This document shows, piece by piece, positions 17,886 through 26,307 of a stretch of 64,000 nt of DNA (position 1 is its first letter; the number at the start of each line of letters is the position of its first letter). The stretch covers positions 25,356 to 89,355 of the forward strand of contig NZ_JAILNU010000084.1 in NCBI RefSeq assembly GCF_024691275.1, given 5' to 3'. This stretch comes from Ruminococcus sp. (GTDB lineage: Bacteria; Bacillota; Clostridia; Oscillospirales; Ruminococcaceae). The position numbers and the translations under genes are program-made. The notes beneath the pieces were generated by a model. The model worked only from the letters and a program-made list of their open reading frames with translations. It ran no database searches and was not told the origin of the DNA.

Positions 17886-18048
17886 AGAGTTAAGGATGAA
17901 ACAAATTAACAGTTCCGAACTTCAGTCTCTCCAACGATCACGTTAAATTACATATTCGCACACGGACCCTGATACATCAGGGTAATTATATGACGTTAAA
18001 ATGACCAATGGTCATTTGACAAATGTTTAACTGAAAGGGAGTATATTT
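17886..18048 (+). promoter_or_regulatory. Long leader of N-terminal dockerin protein gene
   Basis: A 160-base untranslated leader. It holds hairpin ACCCTGA-TACA-TCAGGGT (17966-17983) and the perfect 7-1-7 palindrome ATGACCA-A-TGGTCAT (18001-18015). The palindrome can fold as RNA or serve as a DNA operator. ACGTTAAA occurs twice (17940 and 17993). Class unknown. Confidence 0.45.
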
Positions 18049-19659
18049 ATGACAAAGTCCAATAAGATCATCGCATTCGTAAGCAGCCTCGCTGTTATGG
18101 CATCTGTATCCGTTTTACCGGCAAGTGCAGCCGCTGCACAGAAAACTTACAAACTCGGCGATGTAGATCTTAATGGTACTATCGACCTCAAAGATCTGAC
18201 AGAGATGAAAAAAGGCGTGTTCTGGTTATCCAATCTTTCGGATGCTCAGAAAAAAGCCGCTGATATCAATCAGGACGGACACGTTAATTTGAGCGACCTT
18301 GCACTTCTTAAAGCACATCTCGGCGGTCTTTACAAGATATCAGGCGAAGTAAAGGTAAATTACGACGAAAACGGTAATGCTGCTGAGTATATCAACGATA
18401 ACGAGCAGCTCAGCGTTTCTTCAGACGCATATCTTGCTGAGATAAGCAATGCTGCAAACGGATCTGCATTATCACTTTCAAATCATTACCTCTCATATAC
18501 TTCTGCAAACGGTGATTCTTCAGCAGTTATCAATCCGTGGTACTCAGAGCTCAAGTATAATAACGCTGATTCTTCACTTGCATTCAGCTCAAATGAGTAC
18601 AACACCTCAGCTAAGACTGTATACGCTGAATCAGGAAAGTCAGTTGGCATCTCACTTTCAAAGTGGGGCACTATTAATGCTGTTCATGACAGCATGGCAG
18701 AGGTTACTTCTCCATTCATGAAGAAGACTTACGATTTCTTTAACTGGACAAATAAGAGCTCCGAAGTCTTCACACAGACAGGCTATGGCATGGACGAGAC
18801 AGTGAACCTTGTGAACGCAGAGGTCACAAAGCGTGACGGCGGTATCGAGTTCGTCAACCACGTTTCAACTGATACTGTTTATTCATTCATGGCTGACGAT
18901 TATGTAACTATCGACGATGTTAAGATATCATACAGCGACGGAGAGTTCACAATTGAGGGTATAGCTGATGAAGATATCGACTTTATCCATACAATGACTG
19001 TGGGACAGTACGATGAGATCGCTGTAGTTACAAATACTCCAGGCAACCGCCTTGTATACGGTCTTATGTACGATAAGGATTCCGCAAGCATGGCTGCTCT
19101 CGTAAAGGTTAAGCTCGACCAGGACGCAGAGGCTACTGTTATCCAGTACAGCAAGCCTAACGATATGGCTACAACTATCAACTTCTATCCAAAGGAAGGC
19201 GTGGTTGACAGAGCTATGGCAAATCGTGACGAGATTGTTACTCTGTTCGATACACAGTATGATCCTAACGGTCTTGTGTTCCAGACAGTTCATTTCCCAA
19301 GAAAGACTAAGAATATGTTGGCTGGTACTCTCAATGCAAGATACCAGATCACAAACGGTATAACATATAAGCAGACAGCTGGAAACGCTTCTATCAAGCT
19401 TTCATATGCATCTACAGCTTCTACTCTCACTTTCAACAGCGCAGACGATACTTTCTCACTGGTAAATAATGAGGGCAAGGCAACTGTAGGCATCACATCA
19501 GCTGCTGACAGCGTTAAGTATAACCTCGGAACTGAGTCCCTCAGCGTTGCAGGTAAGACATACTCACCAAACAGCGCTGTAACATATACCTTCGGAGACA
19601 GCTCCGAAACATTCACTCCTGCAGGTGTACTTGCACAGCACGTTCCATTTATGTATTGA
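18049..19659 (+). CDS. Secreted protein with N-terminal dockerin, remainder unknown
   Basis: A 536-residue exported protein. The signal peptide covers about 1-28 (cleavage after SASAA). A type I dockerin follows at once (about 33-100) with loops GDVDLNGTID and ADINQDGHVN; most dockerins are C-terminal. The remaining 430 residues are acidic, rich in Ser, Thr, Asn and Tyr, and predicted mostly beta. I recognise no glycoside hydrolase, esterase or binding-module motif. It could be a new cellulosomal module, for example a binding or structural component (inference). ATG with AAAGGGAG upstream. It lies next to the GH9 gene but has its own promoter. Confidence 0.8.
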   Translation: MTKSNKIIAFVSSLAVMASVSVLPASAAAAQKTYKLGDVDLNGTIDLKDLTEMKKGVFWLSNLSDAQKKAADINQDGHVNLSDLALLKAHLGGLYKISGEVKVNYDENGNAAEYINDNEQLSVSSDAYLAEISNAANGSALSLSNHYLSYTSANGDSSAVINPWYSELKYNNADSSLAFSSNEYNTSAKTVYAESGKSVGISLSKWGTINAVHDSMAEVTSPFMKKTYDFFNWTNKSSEVFTQTGYGMDETVNLVNAEVTKRDGGIEFVNHVSTDTVYSFMADDYVTIDDVKISYSDGEFTIEGIADEDIDFIHTMTVGQYDEIAVVTNTPGNRLVYGLMYDKDSASMAALVKVKLDQDAEATVIQYSKPNDMATTINFYPKEGVVDRAMANRDEIVTLFDTQYDPNGLVFQTVHFPRKTKNMLAGTLNARYQITNGITYKQTAGNASIKLSYASTASTLTFNSADDTFSLVNNEGKATVGITSAADSVKYNLGTESLSVAGKTYSPNSAVTYTFGDSSETFTPAGVLAQHVPFMY

Positions 19660-19691
19660 TCGCCACTCCTTCGTTCCCACTCGTAAAAGTG

Positions 19692-19813
19692 GTGCTTATA
19701 TAGAAGTTTATAATGATCTGTCGGGGGAAACCTTTCTGAGGAAAGGTTCTCCCGACCCTTTTTTTAAAAAGGGGTTTCCTCAATATCTCACGTAAAATCT
19801 TCTGTATAAGTAC
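19692..19813. repeat. Terminator-embedded palindromic element, copy 1
   Basis: 122 bp. Imperfect terminal inverted repeats: GTGCTTATATAGAAG on the left, CTTCTGTATAAGTAC on the right. An internal GGGGGAAACCTTT...AAAGGTTCTCCC stem lies between them. Flanking AAGTGGT / ACCAACTT arms and a downstream CTTTCTTTTTT complete a terminator-like structure for the dockerin gene that ends 32 bases upstream. Confidence 0.7.
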
Positions 19814-19869
19814 CAACTTAAAATGAGAGGGGCTTTCTTTTTTATATATTGATATTGTAGTATTTATTA

Positions 19870-19898
19870 TTGATTTCTAATCTGAACTGTGATATAAT
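19870..19898 (+). promoter_or_regulatory. Promoter of aroF
   Basis: TTGATT (19870-19875), 17-base spacer, TATAAT (19893-19898). Confidence 0.8.
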
Positions 19899-19904
19899 AT
19901 AAGC

Positions 19905-19975
19905 TGTTACCGAGAGAATAAACAAGCGGCATTTGTTTCTTCGCAGTTGTTCAGTTGGTTGCCGTTCGGTAAATA
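19905..19975 (+). promoter_or_regulatory. Hairpin leader of DAHP synthase gene
   Basis: TTACCGA (19907-19913) pairs with TCGGTAA (19966-19972), and CGGCA (19927) with TGCCG (19960), forming one long stem-loop that starts almost at the transcription start. No T-box specifier or leader peptide is evident. It may set mRNA stability or amino-acid control. Confidence 0.45.
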
Positions 19976-20003
19976 TAGTTTACCATGAAAGGAAGAAAAG
20001 TTC

Positions 20004-21032
20004 ATGAATATGAATTTTAAATGTAAATTGCCTATCCCTAAGGAGGTAAAAGAACAGTATCCCGTTTCTGAGGAGCTGCAAAAGATAATAAGCGCAAGAA
20101 ATAAGGAGATCGCTGATGTCATCAGCGGAAGTTCCGACAAGCTCCTGCTCATTATCGGTCCATGCTCCGCTGACCGCGAGGACAGTGTGCTTGATTATAT
20201 CCACCGCCTCAGAGAAGTTCAGGAGAAGGTAAGCGATAAAATTCTCATCGTACCGCGTATATATACAAATAAGCCGAGAAGCACCGGAAAAGGCTATAAA
20301 GGTATGCTCCACCAGCCTGATCCCGATAAAGCTCCTGATATGTTCAAGGGCATAGTTGCTATCCGTGAGCTCCACCTTCGTGCGATACAGGAAACAGGCT
20401 TTACCTGCGCAGATGAAATGCTCTATCCTGAGAATCACCGTTACATCAATGACCTTCTCGGATATGTTGCAGTAGGTGCACGTTCAGTTGAAAATCAGCA
20501 GCACAGACTTACTGCCAGCGGACTTAATGTTCCTGTAGGCCTTAAAAATCCTGTCAGCGGAAGTATGCCTGTACTTATGAATTCCATTGAAGCAGCTCAG
20601 TCAGGTCATACCTTCCTCTACCGCGGCTGGGAGGTAAGTACATCGGGAAATCCTCTTGCACACGCTATCCTCAGAGGCTACGAAAATAACCACGGTCAGA
20701 GTATGCCGAACTATCACTATGAGGATATCCAGCTTCTTTTTGATATGTATGAGCAGAAGGGATTCAGCAATCCTGCTGTTATTATCGACTCCAATCACTG
20801 CAACTCGGGCAAGCGTCCGCTGGAGCAGCCAAGAATAATCAAGGAAGTCCTCAGCGGCTGCCGTTACAACGAGCATATCCGCAGGATCGTAAAGGGCTTC
20901 ATGGTTGAGAGCTACATTGAGGACGGTTCTCAGAAGGTCGATGAGCATATCTACGGCAAGTCTATCACCGATCCGTGCATAGGCTGGATAAAGACCGAGA
21001 AAATGATATACGAAATAGCTGATATGCTCTGA
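20004..21032 (+). CDS. aroF: 3-deoxy-7-phosphoheptulonate (DAHP) synthase
   Basis: A 342-residue type I-alpha DAHP synthase, the enteric AroF/G/H size. It condenses phosphoenolpyruvate with erythrose 4-phosphate, the first step to chorismate and aromatic amino acids. Conserved blocks: IGPCSADR, RIYTNKPRSTGKGYKG (PEP-binding Arg and Lys), GARSVENQQHR, GLKNPVSG, and IDSNHCNSGKRP with a metal-binding His. The N-terminus (KEVKEQYPVSEEL) is the part that carries feedback regulation in this class; which amino acid inhibits it cannot be read. A single-gene unit with its own promoter, leader and terminator. Confidence 0.95.
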   Translation: MNMNFKCKLPIPKEVKEQYPVSEELQKIISARNKEIADVISGSSDKLLLIIGPCSADREDSVLDYIHRLREVQEKVSDKILIVPRIYTNKPRSTGKGYKGMLHQPDPDKAPDMFKGIVAIRELHLRAIQETGFTCADEMLYPENHRYINDLLGYVAVGARSVENQQHRLTASGLNVPVGLKNPVSGSMPVLMNSIEAAQSGHTFLYRGWEVSTSGNPLAHAILRGYENNHGQSMPNYHYEDIQLLFDMYEQKGFSNPAVIIDSNHCNSGKRPLEQPRIIKEVLSGCRYNEHIRRIVKGFMVESYIEDGSQKVDEHIYGKSITDPCIGWIKTEKMIYEIADML

Positions 21033-21040
21033 TAACGAGA

Positions 21041-21076
21041 TATCCCCGATACTTTTAAAGTATCGGGGATATTTTT
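21041..21076. terminator. Bidirectional terminator aroF / carboxypeptidase
   Basis: ATATCCCCGATACTTT / AAAGTATCGGGGATAT perfect stem, then TTTTTT. It lies between convergent genes. Confidence 0.92.
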
Positions 21077-22074
21077 TATCTTATTTTATCTATCAGTTCG
21101 TTTGTGAGCTCGTATCTTTCGTAATCCTCTTCACAGCCGAGAACAACTGATATATAAGTCTTGCCGTTGATCTTGAATGCTGCTATTAGACTGCTTCCCG
21201 CAGAGAGAGTAGTGCCTGTTTTCAGTCCGATAGCTTCCTTACAGTAGTATTCGCTGTCAGGATCGAGCAGACAGTTTGAGTTTGTCCAGCTCTGTATACC
21301 TCCGGCTGTCATATTGACTTTTTTTGTAAGTGTTTTGGTGCTTTCTGTTATTTCGGGAACTGTGAGAACGTACTCGGCAAGCTTCAGCAGATCGGCTGCT
21401 GATGTGTACTGGTCGTCATCGTCCCAGCCGTCGGGAGTTACAAATGAGCTGTTTTCCATGCCCAGATCCTTGGCAAAAACGTTCATCAGTCCGCAGAAGA
21501 AATCAACAGCTTCGGAGTCACTCATACCTGCATCAGGGAGCATTTCTCTTGCCACAGATACAGCAATAGTATATGCAGCATCATTTCCAGAAGCCATGAG
21601 CATACCTGTTATCATATCCTTCAGCGTCATGCTGTCGCCTAATGAGAAGCCGCAAAGACTTGAATACGGCTGAACAAGCGACTGTTCAGAACCAACTGTC
21701 AGAACTTTATCGCCTGATAAGTGCTTTAGCGCTACAGAAGCCGTCAGCAGCTTCGTTATACTTGCAGGAGCAGCTTTTCCGTAGATATTGTCGTTGTACA
21801 GCAGCTGTTTATCGTCAACACAGTACAGTGCAGCTGACTTGCATTGAGGCGATTCTATTTGAGCAATAGTGGTTATTGCGATCGTAGTTGTAGCAGTATC
21901 GGTTGTGGTGATCTCTGTAGTTTCAGATACAGTGGTCTCCTGAGCAGGAGGCTGCTTTTGTTCGGATTCGGGATCGGGAGCGGTGATAATGAGCACCGCA
22001 ATAAATATCAATAAAGCAACGATAGCACATATCGAAGCTATTAATTTAGGGCGTGGAATATCTTGCATTATCAT
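21076..22074 (-). CDS. D-alanyl-D-alanine carboxypeptidase (S11, PBP5-like)
   Basis: A 332-residue penicillin-binding protein that trims the terminal D-Ala of peptidoglycan stem peptides outside the membrane. A single N-terminal helix (about 11-31) anchors it, and a Thr-rich linker (45-72) links to the catalytic domain. Active-site motifs: SITK (Ser105-Lys108), SGN (162-164) and KTG in GLKTGTT. The C-terminal PBP5 beta domain is missing, so it is a short member. Start ATG 22074 with AAGGA five bases upstream. The N-terminal anchor differs from the C-terminal amphipathic anchor of classical DacA. Confidence 0.92.
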   Translation of the reverse strand: MIMQDIPRPKLIASICAIVALLIFIAVLIITAPDPESEQKQPPAQETTVSETTEITTTDTATTTIAITTIAQIESPQCKSAALYCVDDKQLLYNDNIYGKAAPASITKLLTASVALKHLSGDKVLTVGSEQSLVQPYSSLCGFSLGDSMTLKDMITGMLMASGNDAAYTIAVSVAREMLPDAGMSDSEAVDFFCGLMNVFAKDLGMENSSFVTPDGWDDDDQYTSAADLLKLAEYVLTVPEITESTKTLTKKVNMTAGGIQSWTNSNCLLDPDSEYYCKEAIGLKTGTTLSAGSSLIAAFKINGKTYISVVLGCEEDYERYELTNELIDKIR

Positions 22075-22208
22075 CAGTATCCTTGTAATAGAATAAGTGC
22101 TGTATATGAAAAATGTAACCTGTAGTGTTACAGCACAGGTAATAGTATAACATATAAATGTAAAAAAAGCAATGGGAGGTGATAAATTAATCTTATTATA
22201 TAATTGTA

Positions 22209-22241
22209 CAAAAACGCGGTCCGAATTAATCGGACCGCGTT
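22209..22241 (-). terminator. Terminator of LRR-dockerin gene
   Basis: Perfect palindrome AACGCGGTCCGA / TCGGACCGCGTT, followed on the minus strand by TTTTTG. It starts ten bases past the stop codon. Confidence 0.9.
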
Positions 22242-22250
22242 AAGGAGAAA

Positions 22251-25200
22251 TTATTTCTCTTTCTGAGCGTAATATTCCTTGATAGGAAGAACCTCGCCTG
22301 TGCAGGTTGAAGCATAAGCGTAGTATTTTAAAGCTTTTGAAGCGTCAACAGAGTTTATAAAACCGTCTTCGTTGATATCAGCAGCCTTTTTCTGGCTTTC
22401 TGTGAAGTCTGAATTTTTATTTGTGGAGATCATAGCGTAATGCTTGAGGATAAGCGATGCATCAACAGAGTTTATAAGACCGTCATTGTTTACATCTCCG
22501 AGAGCGTTTTCTGTGGGTTGAGTAACTGTTGAAGTAGTAACGGCTGTAGTTGTAGTCTGGGTAGAAGTTGTCGCGGACTTTGTTGCAGTTGATGTTGTGC
22601 TTGTTGATGTGGAAGTTGATACAGGCTTTGTTGTAGTTGATGTGGAAGTTGAAACACGCTTTGTTGTGGTAGATGTTGTGCTTGTTGATGTGGAAGTTGA
22701 AACAGGCTTTGTTGTAGTTGATGTTGCCTTAGTTGATGTAGAAGTTGAAACACGCTTTGTTGTGGTAGATGTTGTGCTTGTTGATGTGGAAGTTGAAACA
22801 GGCTTTGTTGTAGTTGATGTTGCCTTAGTTGATGTGGAAGTTGAAACAGGCTTTGTTGTAGTTGATGTTGTCTTAGTTGATGTGGAAGTTGAAACAGGCT
22901 TTGTTGTGGTAGATGTTGCCTTAGTTGTTGTAGAAGTTGATGCAGGCTTTGTTGTGGTTGTAGTAGTTTTTGCGGTTGTCGATGTAGTAACAGTAGTTAC
23001 TTTACTCGGATCGGCAAACTTGACCTTATCTTCGATAATGCCGTTGTTTGCGCCGATCTTTACATTTTTCCATTCTTCCTCAGTGCCCTGATACAATACA
23101 TTTATGAGTGCATCACAGCCTCTGAAAGCATTTCTTCCGATAGTTTCGACCTCTTTTGGGATAGAGATGGTTTCAACACCTTCCAGTGAATAGAATGCAT
23201 TGCTTGGAATGCTCTTTCCGCCTGAAATGCTGATCTTTTTCAGAGAAGTCGGGATATCTCTTCTCTCACCGAAATAGCCGACTGCTGTATAAGTTGCGTC
23301 TTCTATAGGATCAAAGAAATAATCAATTACCTGAGCAGATGCGTTCTCTTCATTTACCGCATCGAGTGAGAAGCCTGCAAATGGGAGAGTGAGCTCTTCC
23401 AGTGATGAACAGCCGCTAAGTATATATTTGCCGATATTTTTGCTGCCGCCGTTTATAACAGCCTTTTTAATTGAAGAACAGCCTGAGAAAGCTCTTGTTC
23501 CGATATTGAGCACAGAGCTCGGAACAGTTATCTCGGTTATTGATGTGCAGTCTGCAAATGCTTCATTGCCGATAGATGTAACTCCCTCAGGGATAGAAGC
23601 GGTTGTTATCTTATCACAGCCCTTAAATGCATTTGAGCCGATAAATGTAACTTTTGAAGGTATACTGATGCTTGTGAGCGACTTGCAGTTCATGAAAGCA
23701 CGGTTTCCGATAGATGTTACAGTTTCAGGCAGCTTTATTGTCTCGACACCTGTGAGCTCGTAGAAGGCATTATCAGGTATCTTTTCGCCGCCTGTAATGG
23801 TGATGCTCTTGAGCGAGATCGGGATATTTCTTATGTCATCGTAATAGCTGTTGGAAACATAGGTCTTTTCCTCAACCTCATCAAGGAAGAGATTGCCAAG
23901 GTATGCGCTTTCAACGTTGCCTGCAACGTCCTTTGCATTGAAGCCTGCAAATGGAAGAGTAAGAGCTTCGAGAGAAGTACACTTATTGAAGATGTAGTTG
24001 CCGATGCTGACCTTATCTCCGTTGATAACAGCTTTTTTGAGAGCTGTACAGCCTGAGAAAGCATAATTGCCGATAGTTTCAATAGTAGCAGGGATATTCA
24101 GATCTGTTATCGAGCTGCAATTCTCGAAAGCATATGCGCCTATGTATGTTGTTGAAGCGTTGATCTTTAGTTCGGGAGTATTTGTGCAGTTCTGGAAAGC
24201 ATTCGAGCCTATATATGTACACTTGCTCGGCATCTTGAAGCTTGTGAGCGATGTACAGTTTGTGAAGGCACGGTTGTCGATCGCTGTGATATCATCAGGG
24301 ATATTGATAGTTTCAATGCCTGAGAGATTATAGAAAGCGTTTACGGAAATTCGCTTGCCGCCTGTGATATTTATAGTTTTGAGCGAGATCGGGATACCGT
24401 GAGTTTCGCCGCGGTAGCCTGTTACGGTATAAGTTTTTTCTTCCACCTCGTCATAGAAAAGATCGCCTACATATGAAGCAGTCTTTTCGTCGTTCACGTC
24501 AGCTTCTTTTGTGCCTGCGAACGGAAGTGTCAGTTCTTCAAGGGCAGTACATTTGTTGAATGCGTAATTGCCTATACCGTCGCTGCCGCCGTTGATGACT
24601 GCCTTTGTAAGGGAAGTGCAGCCGGAGAATGCGTAATTGCCGATAGTAAGCACACTTTCAGGGATAGTTAACTCCTTGATAGCTGTACAGCCGTTGAAGG
24701 CATATGCCCCGATATGTTCTATCTCGGAAGATAATACCGTATTTGTGAGAGCTGTGCAGTTTTCAAAAGCGTGTTCGCCGAGAGTTTTGATATTTGGTGA
24801 CAGCTGGCAGCTGGTGAGAGATGCGCAGTTGTTGAAAGCATAGATTCCGATGTTCTGGACAGGATCGGCAAGTACGATCTTCTTTACGCCTGTGAGATTG
24901 TAAAATGCAGATGCCGGTATCTTGCTTCCGCCGAGGATAGTGATGCTTGTCAGTGATCTCGGTACGTATCTTATATCGCCGTAGTAGCTGTTTACACGAT
25001 ACATGAGCGGATCTTCCTTAACTTCGCCGTCCACTATGACTTCATTGGAGGATCTGTTGAAGAAGTTTGCAATGAAATTGAACGAATTGTTCTTTTCTTC
25101 TTCAACACTTTCGAGACTGAGACCTGCAAACGGAAGTGAGAGCTCCTCCAATGCAGTACAGTCCTGGAACATTCCCTCGGATATGCCGAGGCTTCCGCCC

Positions 25201-26090
25201 TTTATGACTGCTTTTTTCAGGGCAGTACAATTTGCGAATACAGTGTCCTTTATCTGAGTAATTGTTTCGGGAACGGTTATCTCGGTAAGACCTTTACAAT
25301 CAGCAAAGACGCTGTTTTCGAGAGTTTTTACCGTGCTTGGTATAGATATGCTCTTGAATGCCTTACAGCCGCTGAAAGCGTATGCGCCAACGGAATGTAC
25401 GCTCTCGGGGATAACGATGTTTCCTGCCTTTGGAGCTTCTTTGCCGCTTAAAATGATGCTTTCAAGGGAAGAACAGTTTTCAAAGGTGTGGTTCTTGATG
25501 CTTGCAACTGTATCAGGTATGGTAACAGTTTTCAGGTTTGAACAACCATAGAAAATGTACGAACCGATGTCTGTGATGCTCTGGTCGGGAGCTGCGGGAT
25601 CGTTTGCAATAACAACGTTCTTTACGAACTGTGGCTTCTTGAACGGACACTTGGTGTAGTTGTTCATATTGCCTTGACCTGTGATATACATATATCCGTC
25701 CATATAGAGAGTATATGTAACAGTGTTGCCTATTTTGCCGACTTCCAGTATATCTTGTTCGTCGTAGCCGTTGTTGGTGTTTGTCGAAGTTGTGGTCGTT
25801 GAAATAGCAGCTGTAGTAGTTGTACTTTTTGTGGATTTAGGAGCAGAAGATGTAGTAGTAAGGCTGGTACTGGATATCGGTGCAGTGGTAGTCGTTGTTG
25901 TACTCACAGTCGGACTCGGGACAGATGTGGTGGTTGTGTCAGCAGCATATTTGTAAGCCACAGATGTGTTGTATTCAGTAAGAGCAGCATCTGCGGATTG
26001 CTGATATGATGCAGCAGGGCAGCTGCCTGAAAAAACAGCCGTAGCACACATGGCTGTGCTGAGAGCGGCAGCCGTTATCTTTTTCAGCAT
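22251..26090 (-). CDS. Giant BspA-type leucine-rich repeat protein with dockerin
   Basis: A 1279-residue exported protein. The signal peptide is at about 1-27; FSGSC near residue 24 could also be a lipobox. A Thr/Ser linker covers 50-105. The bulk (about 150-1025) is LRR_5/BspA repeats (for example SIGNRAFMNCKSLTSISIPS), arranged in at least three super-repeats of about 200 residues, each holding an insert with ITGG...IPxNAFY. A 16-residue Thr/Ser/Lys-Pro repeat region follows (about 1045-1195). A C-terminal type I dockerin has GDVNNDGLIN and ADINEDGFIN loops. BspA-type repeats bind host or plant polymers in other bacteria. A binding role within a dockerin-cohesin complex is inferred. Confidence 0.9.
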   Translation of the reverse strand: MLKKITAAALSTAMCATAVFSGSCPAASYQQSADAALTEYNTSVAYKYAADTTTTSVPSPTVSTTTTTTAPISSTSLTTTSSAPKSTKSTTTTAAISTTTTSTNTNNGYDEQDILEVGKIGNTVTYTLYMDGYMYITGQGNMNNYTKCPFKKPQFVKNVVIANDPAAPDQSITDIGSYIFYGCSNLKTVTIPDTVASIKNHTFENCSSLESIILSGKEAPKAGNIVIPESVHSVGAYAFSGCKAFKSISIPSTVKTLENSVFADCKGLTEITVPETITQIKDTVFANCTALKKAVIKGGSLGISEGMFQDCTALEELSLPFAGLSLESVEEEKNNSFNFIANFFNRSSNEVIVDGEVKEDPLMYRVNSYYGDIRYVPRSLTSITILGGSKIPASAFYNLTGVKKIVLADPVQNIGIYAFNNCASLTSCQLSPNIKTLGEHAFENCTALTNTVLSSEIEHIGAYAFNGCTAIKELTIPESVLTIGNYAFSGCTSLTKAVINGGSDGIGNYAFNKCTALEELTLPFAGTKEADVNDEKTASYVGDLFYDEVEEKTYTVTGYRGETHGIPISLKTINITGGKRISVNAFYNLSGIETINIPDDITAIDNRAFTNCTSLTSFKMPSKCTYIGSNAFQNCTNTPELKINASTTYIGAYAFENCSSITDLNIPATIETIGNYAFSGCTALKKAVINGDKVSIGNYIFNKCTSLEALTLPFAGFNAKDVAGNVESAYLGNLFLDEVEEKTYVSNSYYDDIRNIPISLKSITITGGEKIPDNAFYELTGVETIKLPETVTSIGNRAFMNCKSLTSISIPSKVTFIGSNAFKGCDKITTASIPEGVTSIGNEAFADCTSITEITVPSSVLNIGTRAFSGCSSIKKAVINGGSKNIGKYILSGCSSLEELTLPFAGFSLDAVNEENASAQVIDYFFDPIEDATYTAVGYFGERRDIPTSLKKISISGGKSIPSNAFYSLEGVETISIPKEVETIGRNAFRGCDALINVLYQGTEEEWKNVKIGANNGIIEDKVKFADPSKVTTVTTSTTAKTTTTTTKPASTSTTTKATSTTTKPVSTSTSTKTTSTTTKPVSTSTSTKATSTTTKPVSTSTSTSTTSTTTKRVSTSTSTKATSTTTKPVSTSTSTSTTSTTTKRVSTSTSTTTKPVSTSTSTSTTSTATKSATTSTQTTTTAVTTSTVTQPTENALGDVNNDGLINSVDASLILKHYAMISTNKNSDFTESQKKAADINEDGFINSVDASKALKYYAYASTCTGEVLPIKEYYAQKEK
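22610..22965 (-). repeat. 48-bp tandem repeats encoding Thr/Ser/Lys-Pro linker
   Basis: About seven imperfect 48-bp units, each encoding a 16-residue KPVSTSTSTK-type block. One 48-bp step is seen between GGCTTTGTTG at 22801 and at 22849. KRV and KPV variants alternate, and at least one unit is shortened. The tract is a likely site of length variation. Confidence 0.85.
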
Positions 26091-26128
26091 TGGGTTATAT
26101 CCTCCTTGATATTAAAAAATACTATTAT

Positions 26129-26157
26129 ATTATATATCAGAGTATATCGCTTGTCAA
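26129..26157 (-). promoter_or_regulatory. Consensus promoter of LRR-dockerin gene
   Basis: Minus strand: TTGACA (26152-26157), 17-base spacer, TATAAT (26129-26134). Confidence 0.88.
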
Positions 26158-26240
26158 TTCATTTTTTGTCCAAAAAGCAATATTTTTTTCCGTTTTTATG
26201 AACTGTAAAGTTTTTATTGTAGCAAGAGCTACAATAATGA

Positions 26241-26270
26241 TTGACATTTCATTAAACAATAGTGTATAAT
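26241..26270 (+). promoter_or_regulatory. Promoter of lipoprotein/RTX-lipase operon
   Basis: TTGACA (26241-26246), 18-base spacer, TATAAT (26265-26270). Just upstream a small hairpin ATTGTAGC-AAGA-GCTACAAT (26215-26234) separates it from the divergent LRR promoter. Confidence 0.8.
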
Positions 26271-26307
26271 TGTATTATAAATTATTACGTGAAAGGAGGA
26301 GACTGAA

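Noticed and set aside
22560..22990. CRISPR-like spaced repeats
   Set aside because: Repeats are contiguous, in frame and coding; no spacers and no cas genes.
22597..23091. Plus-strand frame of 164 residues rich in Val/Asp
   Set aside because: A shadow of the repetitive Thr linker on the opposite strand.
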